Part shown: in pieces, positions 57,300-64,000 of the stretch
Layout of the letters: every line of letters starts with the position of its first letter
Numbering within the stretch: position 1 is the stretch's first letter
Source: Agrypnia vestita
Taxonomy: Eukaryota > Arthropoda > Insecta > Trichoptera > Phryganeidae
DNA length: 64,000 nucleotides
Assembly (NCBI GenBank): GCA_016648135.1
Contig: JADDOH010001989.1
Span: 1-64,000, forward strand
Reading direction: 5' to 3'
Notes under the pieces: model-generated
Seen by the model: only the letters and a program-made list of their open reading frames with translations
Databases searched by the model: none
What the model was told of the DNA's origin: nothing
Program-made: the position numbers and the translations under genes

Positions 57300-57476
57300 T
57301 GAGTAGCTTGTTGGTCTTGTGGTTATCGTGATCCAAAAGTCGTGGGTTCGAATCTCACTCCAGACCAGCAAGTTAGTCCTATTTTCATAGCACAAGCGTT
57401 TAGCTTAGTTTGAAAATAGTAAGGATATTTTTGTGACATGTATTCTGTATTCGCATGTCTATTTAAAAAAAATTAA
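57300..57476 (+). mobile_element. SINE family 1 with internal deletion in the promoter
   Basis: gagtagcttgttggtcttgt ggttatcgtgatccaaaagt: about 12-16 bp between the A box and the B box (ggacactcgcctc in other copies) are missing. Body and tail are intact. The A-rich tail is the insertion point of the Helitron that follows. Confidence 0.88.
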
Positions 57477-57985
57477 TCAATATATATATATATATAAAGA
57501 AACCCGTGTTTCCCTATCCGCCAAGTTTTCTTCACAACCAGATACTACCACCCCCTGGTGCTTATGGTGGTTGATAGCCCTTGGTGTCCCATTGAAAATG
57601 TGAGAGTTTGGTGGGGGTGGCTGAGCGTGGGTGGGAGTTGGTGACGAAAATGTGCATTCTAGCACATTGTTTTGTTATGGGAAGGCCGCAAATGCTTCAG
57701 ATTGTTTCAAAATAGGCGCGCTGACTGTGTCGGTGAGTCAAGAAGGTTCCGGAAAAACCTGCTCTAGAAAGTTCTGGAAGGAGAAGGTTCTAGAAAATTC
57801 TCGAAAGTTCTATAAGGTTCTAAACTGAGTGGCGGAATGTGTCAGTGTGTCTAGAAGGTTCCTGTACATTCGAATTTCTTGAAAGTTCTGGAAGGATAAT
57901 CTCCTAGAAGCTTCGCAAAACTTCTATGACGATCCAAACAGTGTTCTACAAATCTACGCGTGCGAAGCCGCGCGGGCACAGCTAG
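57477..57985 (+). mobile_element. non-autonomous Helitron, intact ends
   Basis: Starts TC (aatatatatatatatataaa gaaacccgtg) after an A and ends cgaagccgcgcgggcacaG CTAG before a T. It has the 3' subterminal hairpin and the A|T target expected of Helitrons; 509 bp. The interior has ggttccggaaaaacctgctc and repeated aggttctagaaa phrases. Collinear with the inverted copy at 33787-34273. Confidence 0.92.
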
Positions 57986-58429
57986 TATAAAAATAAATCT
58001 TTGATAAATCACTGTCTTACATATAACTTAATTAATCCTTATTCGATGGGTTCAGAAAACGTAATAAGTTAAATACAATTTTAATATTTAAAAGCATTGA
58101 ATATAAATTAGTTCAAAAAAAAACTTTTTACCAACATGGCCAATGTTTTGCGAAAATTATAAAAACATTGAAAATAAAATATTAAAAAAAAAAAATTAAA
58201 TAAAATATATTATCAACTAACATTTTGTTGTATTCCGAGAATTATTAGTAGTTTAGTTTTAGTACAACGATTATAAATTTTAGAAATTGTTACCTTTACA
58301 TATGAAAATTGCTTATTATTTTCCCAACACAACGATGATAACTACTAAGGTCTGACTGAAATTGAAAGCGCGAAACGTTTGTCCGTATGCAGATGTTTTA
58401 TAAAATACCATTACATACGAACCATACAT
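57986..58429. other. AT-rich, nothing recognised
   Basis: No feature seen. Confidence 0.4.
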
Positions 58430-58918
58430 TTTAATAAGAAGCAAATCTCGACGTTTCGCTGAAATCTTATTCAGCGTCATCAGGAGAGCGTCCTATCATG
58501 GCGGAGGTGTAGGCCGAACTGATTATTCAGATTATTTCTTCCGAGGTCGTAAATTACATACTCTTTTTCGATAGAGGTCGCCAGTGTGCAAAATGTACCA
58601 GGTCGTAAATTACATACTCTTTTTCGATAGAGGTCGCCAGTGTGCAAAATGTACGAGGTCGTAAATTACATACTCTTTTTCGATACTTTTCGATAGAGGT
58701 CGCCAGTGTGCAAAATGTACGAGGTCGTAAATTACATAATCTTTTTCGATACTTTTTCGATAGAGGTCGCCAGTGTGCAATATGTACGAGGTCGTAAATT
58801 ACATAATCTTTTTCGATACTTTTTCGATAGAGGTCGCCAGTGTGCAATATGTACGCTCTCCTGATGACTCTGAACAAGACATTAGCGAAACGTCGAGATT
58901 TGTTTCTCAGTATAAAAT
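58430..58918. mobile_element. inverted pair of CTGATGA-stem-GAAACGTC termini around a tandem array
   Basis: Left arm (minus strand): cgctctcctgatgacgctga ataagatttcagcgaaacgt cgagatttg. Right arm (+): cgctctcctgatgactctga acaagacattagcgaaacgt cgagatttg. The arms face outward and extend about 60 bp. In the left arm gctgaa/ttcagc forms a perfect stem. Between them lies the five-unit array at 58544-58855. This fits inverted Penelope-like termini (inference). Confidence 0.85.
58544..58855. repeat. tandem array, five units of 56-67 bp
   Basis: aggtcgtaaattacatactc tttttcgatagaggtcgcca gtgtgcaaaatgtac begins at 58544, 58600, 58656, 58722 and 58789. The last three units gain 10-11 bp by duplicating tttttcgatac. 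The unit itself contains aggtcg twice. Confidence 0.95.
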
Positions 58919-59395
58919 TCCGTTTAACTTAAAATATAAATATGACCAACAACCGTAAAAATAACCTTAACTCTTTAATACCATTTCAGTCTTGTAACTA
59001 TACCAGTGATGTGTAAATTATTTTTTTAATATTAGCTCGTGGGTCACTAAGTCAGTGACGTCACTTGGAAAGGGGGAGGGGAGGATGGTTAAAAACTATT
59101 TTTTTGTTCTCACTTTTAAAATCCCCTGGATCATCACATTAGATAAACATTTATTTCATATTTTTGATTGACTGTTCTCTCTTTTACGATATAAAAAATA
59201 ATTTTTAAAAAATCAACGCGTGGGTCATTTAAAATGGGTCAGTGTCTGATCCGCGGGTCAAAGGTACGCCATCACTGAAGTAGACCATTATCCTGTTTCA
59301 TTACTAGACTCTAGTTGAACATAACGTATTTAAGCAAAAAAACTTTCGCTATTTTTTTAAATTGGCTAGTGCAGTAAAAATTCAGGTTGCGTCCA
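58919..59395. other. AT-rich, nothing recognised
   Basis: gggtcactaagtcagtgacg and gggtcatttaaaatgggtca are short related phrases at 59040 and 59222. Confidence 0.4.
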
Positions 59396-59600
59396 TCACA
59401 ACATAATAACGAATTACCGGCTGGTTCGCGTCAGGGGCGGGGGTGGCTGCTCTTTTAATGGACGTGGAATGAAAAATGTACTGTGAATATTTGAACATTT
59501 CACCCGGGAAATAGATAGAGCCGACGGAATAAATAATGGAGGCGATGGCGGTGGTTGGAATGACAACTATCCACCCTTGTGTACAACGGGGGTGAGAAAA
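59396..59600. promoter_or_regulatory. GC-richer patch, candidate noncoding element
   Basis: tggttcgcgtcaggggcggg and ggaggcgatggcggtggttg in AT-rich intron. No repeat match or domain. Confidence 0.25.
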
Positions 59601-60179
59601 ATAATAATAGGATTTTTTAAAAATACAATTTATACAGCATATTATAATTCCGTTGTTTTTTTCGTGCTTTTCTATGACTATCAGTGATCGACGTGCGATA
59701 TCGATGCTGTTTATATGGAGTATGTTCTTTCTCGAATCTTCTCTTGTGTCTCAAGTTATAAAATGTCCAGACTATTCGGACATCATCGATTACGTGTAGT
59801 TCTTCTCGATTTTAGAATCTTGTGACAAATATACCAAGACAAACGAGATATCTTTAAGAGATATCTATAAGTGTTTTTTGTAGGGACGCACAGGAATAAC
59901 TACGCCTTAAATTCACAAATAACACGCATAATCGCATCGGATATAAGTTCTCAAAATTCGTTGACATCTATCGTTGTAGGAGCGTACCAGAACTAAAGAA
60001 TTAATTAGACTTGGAATATTCTCGTAGAATTGTGTACAATTTAATGGACAGTTCTGAATTTGCTTTTAACTAATTATTCTTTTATATACTCTTTGTTTTC
60101 TTTTGTCATTATTTTGTTAAAGGTTTTAAATATTAACGAATTGTTCATTTCTTTTGTGAATCTGTTTTTAATTTTTTTA
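59601..60179. other. AT-rich, nothing firm
   Basis: gagatatctttaagagatat ctataag is a short internal repeat near 59850. No gene seen. Confidence 0.4.
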
Positions 60180-60325
60180 TAGGTATTTACGCTTTAACAG
60201 GCCAAGACGCAAAATAACAGAAGCAAAATACATCACAAAACTCAGGCTTGAGTAATCATAGATAAATTGTAACCTAACTGGGAATCGATACCGGAACCCT
60301 CGGTGTGAGAAGCTAAGAGGGTTGT
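60180..60325 (-). mobile_element. SINE family 2
   Basis: The + strand: tttacgctttaacaggccaa, aacagaagcaaaatacatca, gggaatcgataccggaaccc tcggtgtgagaagc, with part of the head deleted before taagagggttg. Confidence 0.85.
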
Positions 60326-60399
60326 GTTTTATTTTTATTACTTCTTTGTTTATTATTATTTGTTATATGTACCATGTTATACGTAAGGCAGGTTTAAAA

Positions 60400-60455
60400 T
60401 ATACTGTAAAAGCCCACTAGGGCGTTGATAATAGTAATAATAAATAAATTTATAA
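60400..60455 (+). mobile_element. LINE 3' tail (gcccactagggc)
   Basis: tgtaaaagcccactagggcg ttgataatagtaataataaa. It pairs with the minus-strand copy at 49715-49790; both end in a TAA-rich microsatellite. Confidence 0.6.
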
Positions 60456-60756
60456 ATATATAATATTATTGTTGTCTTCTGCAGCTAGCAGCTAAGTACC
60501 GCATTAACATTATCCTTATGTTAGTTAGCTTTCGGGAGTCTAAGAATAATTATTTTGGCCGTAACGTGAGCCCCTAGCTTTATTGAGACTAAATTAATTA
60601 CAGGCATCTTTATTAACTACGAAACATATAAAATGGGAGTGGTAATGGTACCAGAAATGAGAACGTTCGTGATCAAGATGGTCCCGTTAAAATCCTCAAT
60701 AAACGACTAGCACGTTTGAAAATATATATGAATGAGAAAGATAGAAGAGTGTGGAG

Positions 60757-61282
60757 TAGGGAATGCATTCCCGAATCGGGATTTCCCTTTCGGGATCCCT
60801 CGAGATTAGAATTTCCAATCCCGCGGGATCCCTACGGATCGGGATCCCGAATACTTTTGTATTTTTTTTGTTTATAGAGCTGAATAGCAATTAACGACAA
60901 CGCCTTGCATTTTTATATAAACATATTTAATAAAATATTCATTATTAATTTTTGCTTTCAAATTTTTGCAGGCGTTTTTCCAAGCATCAATCAGTCAATG
61001 CAGTAGAGTTAGCAGTAGTCTTTATTACTATGTTAGGTTGAAAAAATACAGCAAATATTATTCAAAGCAATTTTCATTATTTGATTGTGACATGAACATA
61101 TGTTTCAAGTACTTACTAAAAGCTCTATAGAAATACACAATCAAACATACAAAACATAAAAAAGCTGATCAGTCCCGATAATCTCGATAATCTCGTCGGA
61201 TTTTTGGTTCGGGATTGATCTCGTAAAATGCCTCGAGATCTCGCGGGATTCTGATCTGGCGGGATCGGGATTGCATTCCCTA
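60757..61282. mobile_element. hAT-like MITE with 8-bp target duplication
   Basis: The left end TAGGGAATGCATTCCCGA and the minus-strand right end TAGGGAATGCAATCCCGA differ at one of 18 bases. GTGTGGAG flanks both sides (60749-60756 and 61283-61290), an 8-bp duplication as in the hAT superfamily. Subterminal regions carry many cgggat/atcccg words in both orientations, a likely transposase-binding cluster. No transposase; 526 bp. Confidence 0.93.
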
Positions 61283-61920
61283 GTGTGGAGTGAGTAAATC
61301 AGTTTACTAATCTTCTATTATTATTTCCCTGACTAAATTCTAATTCTGAGCACATCTCCGTGTATATTTTCTGACGTTGCTTGTCAACAAAACGAAAGTT
61401 TCTTGAAACTTTTGAAACATGACTTCGTTACTATTAACTTAATATAAGATTTGGAAAGTCTTTCAGACAAGTTTCCATCTCAGTGTCAAATGTAATAATA
61501 ATATAATTTGCACGAGCTCGAGATATCGCAAAACTTTTGAGCACTGACTACTTTCGAAAAAGTTTTGAAACCACTCGAATAGATTGGCATAATTTTTCAA
61601 TAATGACTTTTATTTCAGAGTATAGTATATCTGAAAATACAGACTGTGAATAATGGAGTGAAAGATATAATAAGAACTTGGTTATATAAGAATTCAAATG
61701 TGACTGCGAAAGACTTATTTTTCTTTGAGTACTTTGTTTATAACTACCCATATGAGAAATTTAGATGTCTGATCGAAACGTTACTTAAGGCGTTAAGCCT
61801 AAAAGTTATGTAAGTACATAAATAGGTGAGTTTTATATAATCAAAAGATTAGCCAGTTACTTCGTAATGCAACATTTAAACTTGAAATATGATTTTTATT
61901 TTTACTTTATAATACACACA
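61283..61920. other. AT-rich, nothing recognised
   Basis: No feature seen. Confidence 0.4.
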
Positions 61921-61927
61921 CAATATG

Positions 61928-62346
61928 AGTTATTAATTACTTCTATAGTTTCGAGAGAAGCAGTCCCTCTCATCACCAAGTGTAGTTAATAACTATCTTA
62001 AAATACAAAATTTATCAATGTACTCAAGTAGGTCAGGGGGGTGCGTGGTGGGGAGGGGCTGGTCAGTAACAGAAAAACCTCTAAGATCGGCGAAGTAGAC
62101 TAAAACGTGACATTATTAATTTATACGTGTGTCAGAATTAACTTTTTTTGAGGATTTAAATGGTTTACAAACTGTTTATTATCTATTCTCTATGAGGAAC
62201 CGAGCGGAGTAGTTTCAATTTGTGACTATCAAAATAATGATTAGTATTAATTACGTAATTTGCAAATTCAGAGAAGTTGTTAGTTATTAACTATACCTGA
62301 TGTTGAGAAGGACTGTTCCTCTCGAAACTATAGTAGTAATTAATAA
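61928..62346. mobile_element. foldback element with outward CTGATG-stem-GAAAC modules
   Basis: Left arm taattacttctatagtttcg agagaagcagtccctctcat cac and right arm gatgttgagaaggactgttc ctctcgaaactatagtagta att are reverse complements with scattered differences. The right module reads cctgatgttgagaaggac tgttcctctcgaaac. The interior includes a G-rich run at 62035-62070. Confidence 0.88.
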
Positions 62347-63049
62347 ATCATATTTTATATGTAGTCCAAAGTTACACCACAAAATTTAAAAATACAAAAT
62401 GTATAAAGATGTGTTAAAAAAATGAAAAATAGGAATGTGCGAAGGTTCACTTCTTGAGCTTTCCCTTTGGGAATACGAAGAAAAATATAATGTTTTTACG
62501 AGTATGCCTTTAAAAAGCGAGAATTCATATTCTTTGGTGAGGTGAATGATAAATTGAATATATATGTAAAACTCCTCCACCCCTGTGTTCTCATAAAAAA
62601 TAATAATAATAGTAAACTCATAGGAAAAAACGTGGCTTAATTGTGAGTAAAAAAATAATTTGATAAAATGTGTTTTTATGTTAATACGTAATATTGTTAA
62701 TCACAATAAATTTTAATGTAATTTCGGTTAATAACATGTAACTGTTTTTTTTTAATTTTTATTTTATTTATTTATTTAACACAGTAAGTTGATAGCTAGG
62801 TTTCTTCTTCTTCTTTCTTGGTAGGTTGTTAGGTGGTTCATGACAAGTATTGCTCAGTGCTTAATGTTGATCTTTGTGGTACCTCGTGAGTATAACAAAG
62901 TTACAAAATTTAAACTAAGTAATACACATATTATGATGAATTAGTTTTCGAGCACTCCATGTTTAGCACCTGGTCCCTAATGGAACCTTTCAAAGTTTCT
63001 ACAGAATATCAATTGGTATCTACGGGGATATTTAGTTGTTGATGAAAAG
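62347..63049. other. AT-rich, nothing recognised
   Basis: No feature seen. Confidence 0.4.
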
Positions 63050-63118
63050 CTTGATGAACCCGTAACCCTCAGTGTGAGTAGTCAATGCATGTATACCTAC
63101 TGGGCTGTAAGGCTCGTC
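63050..63118 (-). mobile_element. SINE family 2 head fragment
   Basis: gaacccgtaaccctcagtgt gagtagtcaatgcatgtata cctactgggct corresponds to the tRNA-like head only. Confidence 0.65.
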
Positions 63119-63169
63119 TTAGATAATTTTGTAGTATTATATAATAAACGTTTAATGAAATTATTATAT

Positions 63170-63649
63170 ACAGGGTGTCTCATAGCTAGTAGCAAAAACT
63201 TCGAGGGGGTCTTCTTTTTTCAATTTTGAATAGAAAAAATTCTTTAAAATTTTGGTGAAATGTCGACAGTTACGGAGTTAATAAACTTTGCATTTTTTCA
63301 ATATTTTTGAAAAATCTTCTATAAATATATTGGACTATCACTACAGTAACTTATATGGAATATAACAAATTCATTTACTTTAATACAGACCAAATTAAAA
63401 TTCTGTAAGGTTTCAACCATTTAATTTGACTTGTACCAGGTGGATGACTTTTTAATATTCAACATAAGTTACTGAAGTGATAATTAATTTTTTTTTAAAA
63501 AGTAATTCGGAAAAAAAAAATGAAACGTTGATGTCGCTATCTCCATAACTGTCAACATTTCAACCAACGCGTAAAAAATATCTTCTATTCAAAATTTAAT
63601 GAAGAAAACTTCCCCAAAATTTTTGATACTAGCTACGAAACACCCTGTA
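63170..63649. mobile_element. TIR element, ACAGGGTGT ends
   Basis: Left end acagggtgtctcatagctag tagcaaaaactt; minus-strand right end acagggtgtttcgtagctag tatcaaaaattt. Complementarity continues through gaaatgtcgacagttacgga / gaaatgttgacagttatgga. TA-rich flanks suggest a TA-type target. No open frame. Confidence 0.88.
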
Positions 63650-63849
63650 TGTATATTAAATCGGACACATCCAAAAAGGTAAACATTTCATCCCGGATAG
63701 ATTAAAGTGTGAAATATAGCGTAGCTCTGTGAGAATTTGCGCGCAAATGAAGAAAACTTAACTAAATATAGAATTTATTCAGTTAAATCAATACATAACA
63801 AGTCCATGAATGAAATTACAAAGATAAAAAATACTGCATTTTAACACAT

Positions 63850-64000
63850 CCTTCTTACGGCTGATCTTTACGTTTGCATTTCGCAATTCACTCGAGGCAC
63901 TTGCGCCGTTGACCAAATTGCAGTCATTGATCATCTCTGCAATTGGCGCTTTAAAAAGGGTCTGTCAAGACTCGCCACTTCTCACACGCCAGCTTAATGC
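63850..64000. promoter_or_regulatory. mixed-composition segment at window end, candidate noncoding element
   Basis: aattcactcgaggcacttgc and tgcaattggcgctttaaaaa are of more complex composition than the surrounding intron. No domain in any frame; cut by the window end. Confidence 0.2.

Larger units (their letters stand above)
39272..64000 (-). other. pk: large prickle intron (right, incomplete)
   Basis: No exon for the sequence upstream of the PET domain was recognised to the right of 39271 on the minus strand. The 5' part of the gene is therefore inferred to lie beyond the window, making this intron at least 24.7 kb. A very small exon could have been missed. Confidence 0.5.

Noticed and set aside
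58554..58877. 107-codon minus-strand frame with repeated peptide blocks
   Set aside because: It is generated by the tandem array; unit lengths of 56, 66 and 67 shift the frame from block to block, so it is not a selected repeat protein.

Overview
The window looks like insect, most likely lepidopteran, nuclear DNA. It is very AT-rich and almost gene-free. It is packed with short non-autonomous transposable elements, including Helitrons whose ends read like those familiar from butterflies and moths, two tRNA-derived SINE families, LINE tails, a mariner relic and several foldback elements. There is no sign of bacterial gene organisation. The species cannot be named from the sequence. The only host coding sequence I can support is a pair of minus-strand exons at 39158-39271 and 37304-37432. 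Joined in phase 0, they encode most of a PET domain of the Prickle type (planar cell polarity). Both have clean splice sites (gtaagt donors, cag acceptors). The LIM-domain exons would lie to the left and the N-terminal exons to the right. I found neither, so the window is mostly two very large prickle introns: at least 37.3 kb on the left and at least 24.7 kb on the right, with a 1725-bp intron between the exons. Layout: 1-2165 is a two-tier tandem repeat (four 149-bp units, then about 24 units of about 59 bp sharing one core). 2166-3480 is a GC-richer unclassified block. 3.5-37 kb is AT-rich intron with SINEs, LINE tails (8.2, 23 kb), MITEs (21.8, 27.3, 28.6, 32.8 kb), a solo LTR with target duplication (31691-32305), a Helitron (33787-34273) and GC-rich patches that may be conserved regulatory DNA. 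37.3-39.3 kb holds the prickle exons. 39.3-64 kb is again intron, with LINE pieces (44.7, 53.4 kb), a 220-bp near-perfect hairpin (45.5 kb), a TIR element (45.8 kb), a Helitron carrying a LINE fragment (47883-48528), a mariner relic (49.2 kb), foldback elements (52.3, 55.1, 58.4, 61.9 kb), a second Helitron copy (57477-57985) and a hAT-like MITE with an 8-bp target duplication (60757-61282). The most intriguing recurring signal is a short module, roughly CTGATGA - stem - GAAAC, seen at a dozen or more sites. At five of them it occurs as outward-facing inverted pairs forming foldback elements. It resembles the hammerhead-ribozyme motif described in Penelope-like element termini, but every copy here departs from the strict core, so activity is doubtful. 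No protein-coding system other than prickle and transposon fossils was found.
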